Shown here piece after piece: positions 1 to 11,690 of a stretch of DNA of 64,000 bases. The notes beneath the pieces are model-generated. The model was not told the origin of the DNA, made no database searches, and saw only the letters and a program-made list of their open reading frames with translations. How positions within the stretch are numbered: the stretch's first letter is position 1; each line of letters opens with the position of its first letter. The position numbers were made by a program, and so were the translations under genes. This DNA comes from Psettodes erumei (lineage: Eukaryota; Chordata; Actinopteri; Pleuronectiformes; Psettodidae), in NCBI GenBank assembly GCA_016785225.1, contig JAFBJZ010000940.1, positions 62,001 through 126,000 of the forward strand. Direction: 5' to 3'.

Positions 1-59
1 GAGAAACTTGGCCTCAACAACATCTAAACATAAAGGGGGGAGCAAAGTGTGCCTGCTCC

Positions 60-400
60 GTGCTGACACAGGAGCGGCGAGTCCGGCGACCTGGCTGTTT
101 CCTCTTTGCCGAAACCGCAGCATTGCAAACAAGAGCGGAATGTAAAGTAAAGAATCAATCTCACCAGGCTAGTATCAATCCGATACCGATACTGACTTGG
201 TATCGATACTATCGATATTTGGATCGATCCGCCCACCACTAGTTGGAGCTCATTTCTAAAGATGACTGGGCAAAAATACCAGTGGGGACATGCAAGAAGC
301 TGGTCGGCAATTATAGGAAGTGTTTGATTGCTGTAATAGCAAATAAAAGCTTTTCTATTGATTATTGAGAAGGGTATGAATAAATTTGGACATGCTTTTT
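60..400. mobile_element. Possible cut-and-paste DNA transposon relic (hAT-like)
   Basis: The block around 172-236 is a run of overlapping TATCGATA/GATACC words ending in GGATCGATCCGCCCACC. From memory, this pattern recurs in fish non-coding DNA next to hAT-type elements. The sequence at 60-140 is GC-richer than what follows. No transposase domain, terminal inverted repeat or target duplication can be seen, and the left edge may lie outside the window. The long minus-strand reading frame across 24-440 has no recognisable domain. The class assignment is weak. Confidence 0.33.
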
Positions 401-440
401 GTTCAAATGTAAATAAAAGCTGAGAAATAATTTTTCCCAC

Positions 441-3400
441 AATGATGCCTCTTGTACATCATCTTATTATCTTCTGGGAGACACCTGTGTCATTTTCAAA
501 CAGTGGTAACTTTAAGCTAAAATTTGCCAGGGGTATGAATCATTTGGGGCTTGACTCTATGTTGTTCTACTTTTTCTGTCAGTGCAGCCATGAGCATGAA
601 AAAGAACCAGGTTATTCACCATTAATGAGGAATCTATGAGTAAGGTGCAGCCTGTGTTAACACTACAACATTGCTGTTTTCATATAGTTTCCATGCAAAT
701 TTGAGCCAGTAAAACAACACAAATCCACATTGAATACACAATGAAAGTATGACATTTCTTGTATGTGCCAGTCTCTTCATCACTTCAAACAAATCTGTCA
801 TTTTTCTCTGCCACTCTGTTTTGTCTCCTCAGGTAAGCAGATGCTTGATCAGAGGTTAATTCACCAGCTTAATGAACGCTGTGATTAGGTTTGTCTCTTT
901 TGTTACATTTTGTTTTTAATGATAACCAACTACCCTTCAGCCAATCATAAAAATCTTTTTCGGGAAAATCATTCTTTTCCAATCATGTTTTTTTAATATC
1001 TAAATTTAAAACGCAAATGCAGTAAAAAGGTGATATGAAGAGAAGGGGTCACCAATTACTCCCTTCAGCTGCAGCAGCAGCCACACCTAATGAACCATCA
1101 GCCCGGCAGTACTTAATCCCTTGATCACCAGATGGTACAGATACAAAATTGGTATGAGTGCAGACTGAACCTCGCTCGTTAAGAAAAGTTTTGTGCTTCT
1201 CTTTTTGTGTTATTGACCTTTTGTCTCCCTGTGCCTACAGATCTCTCTCATTGTTCCTGCTAGGACTGCTGTTGCCATTCTCCACCATCAACTGCCTCCA
1301 CTCCTGCTCAGCCCAGAAGATCAAGATCTGCGTCCTCTTTGATATTAAACTCCAATTAGCTGCCCAAATATAATTGTGTGTACTATGTTAACTGTGTACA
1401 TTTGCGACAAAACCCTATAGCAACAAAACAGGCTCAATTTTTGCTGCATTTGCATGACATCATTATTGGGCAAGATATACTGTACATTCAACATAGCAAG
1501 CTAATGCTATGTTGGATCTATGGATCAATGTGACTCCTCGGTTTTATATCATTGTTCTCCTCACACCTGAAGCAGCACACCTACCATGTATTTTTTTAAA
1601 CACATGGCTTTTTCTGTCTGAATGGCCACTGATACCAACGATAAGACAGCATTACATAACACTGGCATATAAAAGTCACATTTGATTCCTTCAATTGTAA
1701 CATATATTGCAGAGGAGCATAAGATTCATTCACACACATCAGTTCACAGCACACTGTGTACTGTTCTACTGTGACTGTAGACCATGTTTGTCCAGTGTTA
1801 ATGTTGCAGCGATTGGGCTTTGGCTTAGGTGACTACTCCCTTTCATTTAAAAACAGACACTAAGGCAAACAACAAGACCAGTACTGTCATTGTTTTACAG
1901 GACTGTCTGCTTTTCTTACAAATAAATGCAAATGCAATTGGAATAATCTGAGGAGGCAGTTAATAGAAATCTACACTTAGTGCCTTTTTAAATTAAAAGT
2001 CAATCACATCTTCTCAGTATGTGACCCTTCATACAGAGCATGCAATACAGCTGCAACAACACATACAAACTGTGTCTGCATGAATCTTTGGAGGGATTAC
2101 TTTGCATGCCTATACTTGTGCATCTATGGGTACAAGTATAAGAGCAATGTCAGGGTATATATATATATAGCATGTTTCTACTAAAAGATAGAAAGTAATC
2201 TGCTATAAAGCAATATTTGACAATCCTACTTGCTTTGGATCCATATTTATCACAGTTCACTCCCATATCACTATACAATAATCATTATTCATCACATTCA
2301 TTTAAAATACACTCACTGATTCATCATCACATGATGCTTATGAAACATTTATGTGCTCTTATGTCCCCATGAGTATCTATAATTACGCATGTGAAAATGT
2401 TAAATTGGTTTGCATTTCTTGTGAATTTTATATTTTGAGGTCTGTGATGTGCCGCTGCACAAGGTCCAGTAGTGTGTTTTTTGGTTTTTTTTTTGAGAAA
2501 CTACATAGGTCCCAGAGACTGGAAAGCAATCTTTCCGACTGAATCGTCAAAGTACAGTGACTGTGTAGGTGTAAGAGAGGGAAACTAGTTAACTAGAGAA
2601 GACTAATAGATTGTGTCTGTCTCTGAATCATCATACTGACTACACAGATGATGCCACTGGACCATGACACAACATCTCAACATTTCATTAGATTGCTTTA
2701 AGTGATGTGAACAAGGAGACAGAGGGAGAGACACATTATGTGTGTGAGCAAGTTTAATGTTGCACACATCTGCCCTGCAGTATTTATGAGACTACTACCA
2801 AAACAGATTTCAGCCATTGCCTGATGGAGCAAACATACTCATCTTATTTTGTTCAAATATGAATTCTTCAAGAGACAAATTTGTGATGCGGAAGACTTTA
2901 ATTTGATTTCATGGACCATTGGTGTGCACTGAACCAGAAGGCATTCACATCTTTGAACATTTTTGATGAGTGTTTTGCTGAATGATAAATTGTTAAGAAA
3001 TTAAATGGTGCAAAACCAAAACTTTGGTTCTTTTTCTGTACCTAATGTTCAATCACTTGTTATATGGTTCAAACAAAACTAAACTGTTAACCATGAGTCT
3101 TGTTCTCAATGCAGAATGTGCACACAACACACTCATCATTTGCTACTTTATCTTTTATTATTGAAGTCAACTTACAGTTCAATAGATGTGTTTGTGTGTG
3201 CATGTCAGTACACACAATGTAAAAGGTCACCACCATGTGAGATGGGAATTTTGGCTGACATTAAGATCTTCTTTTTTGAATTATACCCAGGCCAGGAAAC
3301 TCCAGTGGGATGAAGAAGGTGACACTTTTGTGAATCGGGCTGAACTTTGCTTTACTATGTGCTGCTTTCAGTGTGTCACCATGGCCCTCAGGCCAAACAG

Positions 3401-3583
3401 AGCTGAAGTAGCTACACTGACATTGGACAAGGTTAAATTACTGAAGCTCAGTTACACAGCAACATTTCAATTTATGTTCAACATAGCTTCACATGCCTTC
3501 ACATGGACTCACACTTTCCCACAGTCCTACACTTATCAACTTCATTACTGGATTTACTCAGTGGAATTTTGTGGAAAGGATAA

Positions 3584-3616
<33 letters not shown>

Positions 3617-3934
3617 CTAAAGAATGCTTGTATGAAGGATATGAACATGGATAAAACAATGGAAGTTGAGTATGGTGGACACTGTAGTGGATAGAAGGAC
3701 TATCCAAGATAAACAGTAACTTCATTAATTAAAGAAAAGAGGTAGGACCAGGTAAGTAACTTCTGGACATCTTCACCTCTCTGCACTCCTTCATGGCTAA
3801 AAAACACATTAGGATTGTTCCTTTGAACTGACAGTAAAGATATGAAGTGTGCAGTATAGTGAAAAAAAATCAAAAAATTAAAATGCTACTATGATTATCT
3901 TCTCCAGTGACATTGCAGAATCCTGTATTTCCCT
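441..3934. other. AT-rich non-coding stretch, no gene seen
   Basis: Only short frames without recognisable domains are present. There is a (TA)7 run at 2156-2169 and a (GT)14 microsatellite at 3587-3614. I found no RNA gene or recognisable repeat. Confidence 0.6.
3587..3614. repeat. (GT)14 microsatellite
   Basis: Uninterrupted GT dinucleotides for 28 bp. Confidence 0.97.
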
Positions 3935-3959
3935 GCCTCAGTATTATGACGTTTAGTCG

Positions 3960-4018
3960 GGGAGACTTTTGGTAATTTCCCTCTGGGATAATTAAAGTCT
4001 ACTCTACTCTACTCTACT
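3960..4018 (+). mobile_element. 3' tail of an L2/CR1-type LINE or dependent SINE
   Basis: The sequence has the familiar fish LINE 3' end: TTTCCCTCTGGGATAATTAAAG followed by a short tandem tail of TCTAC units at 3998-4018. A tail made of short tandem units rather than poly(A) is typical of this group. No coding part is attached, so this is a severely 5'-truncated copy. The clade is inferred from the tail alone. Confidence 0.6.
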
Positions 4019-4445
4019 TTGTGATCTGCTCCAGGTTCAGGGTCAGCGAGAGGTGGGAGTTTGGCTTGGGTCTTGATGAGCTGAGGCATTTTTGAATGAT
4101 AAATAACCTTAAATTCACATATATTGCACTGCTGTAGTGACAGCTATAATGCTAACTTCTAAGTGGCTGCCAGCATCTCGCCCACTCACTACACACTGAG
4201 CTATCACTGAAAGGAGCCGTACTACTGCTTAAAAATAGGCACAGTATATTTTGCTTGTGTTCGGAAGAATACACAGTTAGTCATTTAATAATCCCCATAA
4301 TGGGGAAGTACAGTTTCCACAGATATCTGAAAATGTAATGTAATAGAATGATGTTTGACAAGCAAACTTGTCTAACCCTATCATTGATGCTTTCAGTGTG
4401 TGATTGCTGTTCTTAATATATTATTATCCAAAGAAATTCTGCAGC
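4019..4445. other. Non-coding, nothing recognised
   Basis: No gene, RNA or repeat was recognised in this short AT-rich interval. Confidence 0.55.
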
Positions 4446-5140
4446 CAATATTCCAATTAACTTTATTAAAGTGGGATAAAAAGGGTTGGGCAACCCTTTT
4501 CAAAATTACTGTTACTGTGAACAAAAATGAGGCATTTCTTTAATATTAAGCTTGTGGTAGTGTATTGTAAATTTTGAGGTGTGTTTATGATTACTATTCT
4601 GTTGTAGAAGCATCCACTCTTCATCACTTCAGCTGTTTTATATGACGTGTATAATGCTTTCAGAATTTTCTTATTCAAGCTTATTCAAATGGATAAAAAT
4701 TTGGAGTGAAGTTCCCTATGCCACTGGTTGCAACATAAGCCCAAAGCATGATCAGTCCATCTGTTTGTTTAACAGTAAAACGGGTGTTCTTTTCATGAAA
4801 TTCTGCACCAATTTTAATCCAAACATACCCTTTGTTATTTTGGCCATTGTGTTTTAATTTCATTAGTCCACAGGGTTTTTTTTCCAAACTGCACTGGGCT
4901 TAAGTGAAATTTAATGAGTATTTTAATGAGACACAGGAAAGGGTTTCTTCTGATGAATCTTCCATGAAGGTCATGTGTAGCTGCACAGTAAAACTGTGCA
5001 CCAACACCAGGGTCTTCCAACTCTTCCTTAAGGCCTTTTTTGATCAAACATGATGGTTGATGGTTTTGATTTGCCTGTCTACCAATCCTAATAACAGTTC
5101 TCTCAGTAAGTTTTCTTTGTCTTCCAAACATCAACTTGAC
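4446..5140 (-). pseudogene. Fossil Tc1-type transposase
   Basis: Read on the minus strand in two or three frames, this region keeps the order of a Tc1/mariner-superfamily transposase. A GRQRKLTERTVIRI block near 5090-5130 resembles the AT-hook/second helix-turn-helix region. It is followed by a degraded WTNEIKTQ near 4840-4860, corresponding to the usual WTDETK, where the first catalytic Asp has become Asn. Then VKQTDGLIMLWAYVATSG near 4705-4770 corresponds to the usual VKHGGG-W-AASG block. The rest is hard to align. Several frameshifts and the lost catalytic residue mean it cannot be active. No convincing terminal inverted repeats were found, so the element edges are unknown. It is much older than the Tc1 copy at 59,566-61,600. 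Confidence 0.58.
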
Positions 5141-5264
5141 TTAATACCCTTAACTGAATACCGTGGTTGCCCCTATTAAGTTCCCTTGACTGACCATCAA
5201 ACAGTAAAAAAATGTATTTGAGATTTTCCATCAAACTAGATCAATGATCACTATGAGGACCCCC

Positions 5265-5295
5265 CCCAACCCTAACCCTAACCCTAACCCTAACC
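5265..5295 (-). repeat. Interstitial telomere-like repeat (TTAGGG on minus strand)
   Basis: About five units of CCCTAA follow a run of C residues (5260-5267). The vertebrate telomere unit is TTAGGG. A short array inside a chromosome arm is usually explained by repair of a double-strand break with telomeric DNA. The flanks show no other subtelomeric structure. Confidence 0.93.
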
Positions 5296-6496
5296 AAGTA
5301 TTCCACATCACACTGGGATTACCTCCAACACTTAATGCTTCCCTGGAATTCTGTGTGGTCCTGCCTGGCCCCACGTGACTCTGAAACATTATTATGACTA
5401 ATAACTTCCTTCAGGCAGGTTCCCTTCAGGTTCACTGTCAACAGTTTCCTCCAGTCAATCATGTGAAAGCAGTCTAAGACACATGCACTTCACCAAAACA
5501 TCCCTTTCACTGTACACTGCCAAATCCAGACAAAAATGTCCCATAATGAACCATCTTCACAGCAGGCCTCACTGAGGTGCTGAAGTCTTCCTTCTGACTT
5601 ATCAGCAAACTAAATAAAACTTTCAGTGTGGGACCCCCAAATATGATCTGTGTTCTGCTTCTCCTAACTAATCTTTTCCACACCAGCATAATTCTCTCCT
5701 TACTTGTAAGCCAGTACAGCAACTGGCACAGGATGACAGCCAGTAAAATATAAAAGCAACAATGGTAATCCCTAGAAATTGTCAAACAGTACTATTTCAG
5801 TCACTGGCACTGGAGTGCCAGACACATGGTACAAATAGCTAAATATGGACTCCACTGGGGGAGCAGAAAAAGAGAGTTCCAAGGATGCCACAGTGTCTGG
5901 AATATCTTAAATGTCAGAAGTTTTAAACATAACTCTTGTTTCGTTTGTTCCCACAACGCCATTACTTAGGAAAAATTAAAACACCATTCAAATATTCCAG
6001 AATATATCTCACCTATCAGGTAATAATTATGGTATTTAGTAGAGGTCCACCGATATTGTTTTTTTTAAGGGGAAAAAGTAATAATTTGGATCATGAAAAA
6101 GCAGACAAGTAATTAATTGGCTGGTTGCTACTTTTGCAACCTGAGTTATTTTCACTATTAATTTATTCATTCACAACAACACATCCCAAAGTCTGATTGC
6201 ATGGTTTACATTGTTGGAATACATTGGTTGTGCTGTTCCCCACTACTTCTGTTGTTTGGCCATTACATCATAGCATGCTGCTCTTACAGTCCGTTACTGT
6301 TATTGTCTGTCATATTCCTGAAATAAGGAGGATACTAATGTCTGTGATTTCATTTTATAAATGAAGAGTTAGGAGGCTAGATTATTTGAAGAGAGAAGGT
6401 TAAACTTGTGAGTAAAGTAACAGCTGAATGTAGTATATTGTCCTCCCTGCCTGTACTGTAACATGGGTAAAGAGCTGATAGTGTTGTTTTGTGCTA

Positions 6497-6540
6497 TGTG
6501 TGCGTGTGTGTGTATATATATACATACATACACACACACA
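6497..6540. repeat. Compound GT/TA/CA microsatellite
   Basis: GT units (with one GC) run into TATATATA, then CATA units, then CA units. The two ends are roughly complementary, so it could fold back. Confidence 0.9.
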
Positions 6541-9500
6541 ATCATTTTTGTAGGGGGAAAACTGAAAAAAATGAAACGGGTCAGATATAACATGAATGCT
6601 TCTAAAATCAGCTTTTCCAATTCTGATCACAGATTTTTATCCCTATATTTCATTTTTAAGCCCGATATCCAGACTAATCCCCAGAGTGGAGAATTTTTTT
6701 CTGTTGCTCATTTATGACAGCAGTGTACATTTGTCGCACTGCTCAGGTCGCACTGCTCAGGCAGCATCATCAAAGTCCAAGGTCCTTCCAAGGAAATTAA
6801 GAGCTCCTCACATCTGTAATTCATCACAGTGGGTCACCATCATCATCACTGAGTCAACACCCTTCAAAAGAACTGACCTGTACAACATGACAACAGCATG
6901 GTGTTACAAAGCAGCTACAGTGGAGGGACAGTGTAAAGAGTACAAGTGAGAGGCTAATGAAACCACAATAAATCTTTTGCGGTTGTTGTTTTAAGACAAA
7001 TAGAAAGTTTAGTAAAGAAACACACACACACAAAATCTTTTTTAAGCTTTAACAGAAAATGTGTGCTCTTTGATGGTTGTCATAGAACTTAATGTGGAGG
7101 CTGTACTGAGGTGCCTGAATTGGGACTCTAAGTGCTCTTCCTGGGTTATTTTTCACTGAGAGCATGCTATGCCCCAGGGCCACGGCTGCAAAGCTGAAAT
7201 GACTCTGGAGTGCAAAGTGTTTTGCGGAGAAGTTGCATTTCATTTTGGTTGAAATGCATTTATTCCATGTCATTTCCTCTCTGTTTTTTCATATCTTGAG
7301 TTTCAAGTGTATGAACCCAATCTGATGGATAGAATTAGAAAAGTATGGATATAGTTTCAGCTTTGTCTTTGCTGGGAGTGCAAGTGCAAATCATTTCAAC
7401 TCCCACGAAACACACTAATGTTTGACACAAAAGGCTGAGCAACAAAGGAAAAGTAAAATTCAAAGACCCAATTAAAGTGTGTCATGTTTCTAACTGGTGA
7501 ATTAGAGGGTTCATTGGCACTGCGCTCCCCTGCTGTGAGCATCTGTATGGCTCAGAGGTGATGCAGGAGAAATACCCTGTGATCGACTCAAAGTAAATTT
7601 CATTCAGTGAGAATGGTCTAATCTTAATGAGCATGGGGAGAACGAGAAGCCTCCAAAACACAGAGCTGAATGGGATTATAGGTGTTAGGTTTCTTTTTGA
7701 AAAGCAAGTAATAGGAGAACAGTCATGGGTGGAAGACAAATGTATGGAGTAGTATGAAAGAGAAGGAAATGACTGGGTCACTTTTCTCTCATTTTCCACA
7801 TTGTTGTTTTATGTTTTTCTGTCATCATTTGTCTTTCATCTTTGTAAACAAATGCATTTAACAGTTTAATTTATGGTGTGGAATATTTTACCTCTGCCAT
7901 GATTTAGAACCGTGCAAACACAGGCACCTAATGGACTGCACCTACTTTTGTATATTGAATGTAACAACATTAAGGTCGAAACTAATTTTCGGTGGAATTT
8001 TACATATGACGGAAGATTATTACACAAGTACTTTGTGTGTGATAAAGCCCCACCATAGATAGAATTTAGGCATCAGTGATTTTATTATTTATACTTCCTG
8101 CTTTTCCTCAACATGTCAAAAAGTTTGCGGTGAAAAAGGTTGTTTCAGATGTTGAGACCAAATGCAAAAATATCAATAATATTCATAAATAAATATTTAT
8201 TAGAAAACACTGACAAGGAAAGAAAGACTTAGTTGATGGCCTGAATTAATCCAATAAACATAACAGAGAGCCATCTGAAAGCTACATTTCTGTGCTGGCC
8301 TGCATGAATCTGTGGTTTCAGTTCCTTTTCTTTTTTATTTTTATTTTGGACACTTTTGACATTAGTCCATTTAGGGTTAGTTTTAAGAACATTACTTTTA
8401 TAACATTTCTGGTAGAGACATAATGTGACTAAAGTGCAAGATGTTGCTTTTTGATGCACCACACAGCTTGAGCAGATGTTTTTGAACAGCGGAGAACACG
8501 TTTTACTCTTGTTTCTTTTAAAAGCATACCTGCAGGCTTTTGAATAACAATGCACTGAGACAGACATATTCTTCTGAATGTCACCATATCGCTTCGTTCT
8601 TTTCTACATGTAATCCCACTTGTACTCCACAAAGCTTACTTTTTTGTTCAGTTTTGGTTTTTGTAATAGAAAAAAGGTTGTCAACGATTTTTGTTTCCAT
8701 TTATGAAATTAATGGTATTCACCAGATTTTTATTTTCTAAATAAACCGTACTGCACTAGAAATGAGAGAGACACAAGATGGAAGACAGAGAGATGAGAAG
8801 AAGACAGACTGGTTCATGAAACAGTAAGACAGATGAAGACATAAATGAACACAGACACACAGAGTGACGAAAGCAGTGCCACGCCTCTTATCAGAGGTGC
8901 AGCTGGACAGCAGATTGAAAGCATAATCATACAGTCCTGCAGTTCTGACACCAGAGTGCCTCAATCACATCCATCCATTACTGGACACACACATAAAATG
9001 TCTGCATCCCCCTCCTGTGGTTGAAAGAACATGACAGTGGTATGTCTTTGGATAAGAGTGCAGTGGGTGGATATGACAGTTCACACTTCCCCCTCCAGCC
9101 GACCACAGACACGGTCGTGACATAGTGCAGTGGACGGCTGGCTGCGGACACACTCACTGCACCATGTTATTTATTGAGGAGCCCACTGTACAAGAGGCTT
9201 TGCGGTTGCATCACAGTGTCCTAGCAACCACAGCAAGCAACATGGTGGAGGTTCATTAGAGAATACTGGTTGTGAGCAAATAAACAGGTTCAAGGGGAAA
9301 AATGACTCCTGAAAGAGACTGTTGACATGCAGACACTGCCGGATTCAGTGACTTTCTGACTGAATAAACCTTTTTTTATTTGTTTATAAATTTAGATTAC
9401 TGTAACACAGATAATCAGTGCCTTCTGTTCTGCTACCATTTACCATGAACTGCAGGGTCATTTCGGCTCAGCTCTGTTACAGCACGATTACAGATGTAAC

Positions 9501-10969
9501 TGGGAATGTCGGGATGGGAGGAAAACACAGCATCAGCTGTCAGAAATAAGTGCTAATATGTTCCTCCCACCGCTCTAGGAAAAAAAAATGTTACAAAGGG
9601 CTGAGAATGGGTTTGATTGAACTATATTTAAAAAGGCCATAGATGTAGCAATACAAGTACATTCTGCCCAGATTGAAATGTGCAGGATAATGGTGCAGTG
9701 ATAATGGTGATTGGTTGGAAGTTACAGCTGTGCAATGACATTTTGTTAGGGCTACGAAAATGTGTTTAAATACATAGAATAAATATATTATTTACAAAGT
9801 ATGAGTTTTTAGTTCTTCAATCCATGTTTGCAACAGTATCCCATTGAATCCCAATGTATTTTATACTCATTACATCCCGTTGTCAAATGTTAAATGATAT
9901 CACCAGACATAACAGTTAACATCTGTATAAATATGTGAAGGCGATGAAATGGCGGTGTATTTCAACAATCGATGCAATCATTTCTAAAACTCTGACACTC
10001 TGTAATCTATACATGATAACTGCAGAATGTTAAGGTAAGCAAAGCAATCAGGCAACTGCAATATCACATTGTGACTGTGTCAAGACATTATCCTTTTTTT
10101 TCTAAATTTATATATTCATAAACTTCTTTTTATAAACTAAGCCCAACAATATTACAAGGTGAAAGAGGTCCCTGATCATGATTATCCAATAGAAAATTAT
10201 CCCTCTAGCCTGCAGCTTCTCTTCGCTTTACTTAGCTTTGTAGAGACTTTCAGCTCGTTCTTCCGGTAACAACTTTACTGTTTCTGTCTACTCTTTCTGT
10301 GATAGTGTTGTTTTCACTTGACACTATATTTTCCCTCAGGAGTTTTACATGTGTTTTTCAGCACCATCTTACGTGCAATTGATAGAACACATGTGAGTCC
10401 TTTCTTTCTGTTGCAGGTGCTTATACAGTAATAGAGTCATAGTATACTGGGCTCTGAGTGCTGCCAAATCAACACATGTCATATAATGCACACAAAGTAC
10501 AATGGATTCAGTGAATGTTGCACCGAAGGAGAAGTGGACAAAGAAGAAGGTGGGAAGACAAGCTACTGCTCAAAAGGGACAAATAGAACTTGAATTCTAC
10601 CCATACAAACTTTAGTAAAAAAAACCAAACTCGAAGTATACATTTATCTAGATGGATTGTTTAATTTAAAATTGAAAAAAGAAATAAAGAAAATCTGCTT
10701 GAAGAAAGCTTGTTTGACTCTAAAACTGTAGGATAATTTGTAAAATTCCACAGAAACAAAGGAAACTTTATATATATTATCCAAATGTTCTTATATTACT
10801 TTCTACCCACTAGCCTAATTTTCTCATTTCCTTTCTCCTTATTCCATAAATCTATTTCTGTTGCAGTTCTGTGCTCGTTCCCTCTTACTACCTTCCCCTT
10901 TGCCGTATCACTTATCAGCATCTCAGACTATTATGATATTTATGATATTAATATTTTTCAAATATGTGT

Positions 10970-11690
10970 TTTTATTTACAGAACACTTTTAATTGAAGGG
11001 AATATTCCTGAGCAGTTCAAAACTTATTTTACAACAAATTCACAGTTGCATTCATATTCAACTCGTAAATCATTAGCTCTTCATCTTCCTAAATTTCTTA
11101 CTTGTAGAGGTCAATTTTCAATAAGATTTAGGGGAACTAAACTATGGAATGATTTTTTTCACCTGGCAAAAAACTGTATCTCCATAAACTGTTACAAAAG
11201 ATGCCTGAAAAAACATTTAACTGCTGTTTTGTAAAAGGATTTCCTTCTGGATTATTGTCGATGCTGAAATTTGTTTTATTCATTGTGCAGCATTTTTATT
11301 ATTGCTTAAGGATCAACATAGTATAAATTATTTATCCGTCACTTACACATCATACATGTTAACATATAATTGATATCACATAATCACATTTTGTTCTTAA
11401 ATTGATTTTATAGTTGCTTGTTTTTTTGTTGTTGTTGTTGTTGTTGCAATCAAATATATTTTGTCATTAGTAGTTTGCCATCACTTGTATTATTTTATGT
11501 ACTTTTCTGTATTTTTCTATTTTTTGATTTCCTACTTGCGTTGTGAACATTTTCCTAGGTGGAGGCTTCAAAAAAGCCCTTCGGGCTTTTTTGCCTCTCC
11601 CTGCACTGTATTTCACTATTCTTTCCTTTTTTTAAGCTTTTATATGTATTTTAATTGTGCAAAATAAACTAAACTGAACTAAACAAAAAA
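10970..11690 (+). mobile_element. 3' part of a non-LTR retroelement (L2/CR1/Jockey-like)
   Basis: The final part of the frame ending at 11234 reads like the C-terminus that follows the reverse transcriptase in this group: an IFQICVFIYRTLL block, then the short RFRGTKLWNDFF block, then KRCLKKHL before the stop. The corresponding family pattern is a GPxLWNSLP-type motif followed by a basic tail. The reverse transcriptase itself is missing, so this is a 5'-truncated copy. About 450 bp of 3' UTR follows, with a (TTG)7 run at 11426-11446, a strong stem-loop at 11570-11592, and an end near 11690 (AATAAACTAAACTGAACTAAAC region). The N-terminal 60 residues of the open frame are probably not part of the element. 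Confidence 0.66.
11570..11592 (+). other. Perfect stem-loop in LINE 3' UTR
   Basis: Ten perfect base pairs (AAAAAAGCCC with GGGCTTTTTT) surround a TTC loop. It sits about 95 bp before the 3' end of the LINE fragment, where a structure recognised by the element's reverse transcriptase would be expected. It looks like a bacterial intrinsic terminator, but the context is a vertebrate retroelement. Confidence 0.8.

Larger units (their letters stand above)
5146..10969. other. AT-rich non-coding stretch with small repeats
   Basis: No supported gene. Contents: a telomere-like array (5265-5295), a compound GT/TA/CA repeat (6497-6540), a 14-bp tandem duplication (GTCGCACTGCTCAG twice at 6733-6760) and a short CA run near 7020-7033. 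Longer frames at 6596-6949, 7482-7799, 8229-8632 and 8737-8964 have no recognisable domains and overlap low-complexity DNA. Confidence 0.55.

Noticed and set aside
24..440. 138-codon open frame on the minus strand
   Set aside because: No domain. It covers low-complexity TATCGATA words and a poorly defined repeat, so it is not supported as a gene.
6036..6080. TAGAGGTCCACCGATATTG as a DNA-transposon remnant
   Set aside because: It resembles a word seen in fish repeats, but too little is preserved to call an element.
11570..11592. Bacterial rho-independent terminator
   Set aside because: Shape and T-tract fit, but the surroundings are vertebrate LINE 3' UTR, so it is reported as a LINE stem-loop instead.
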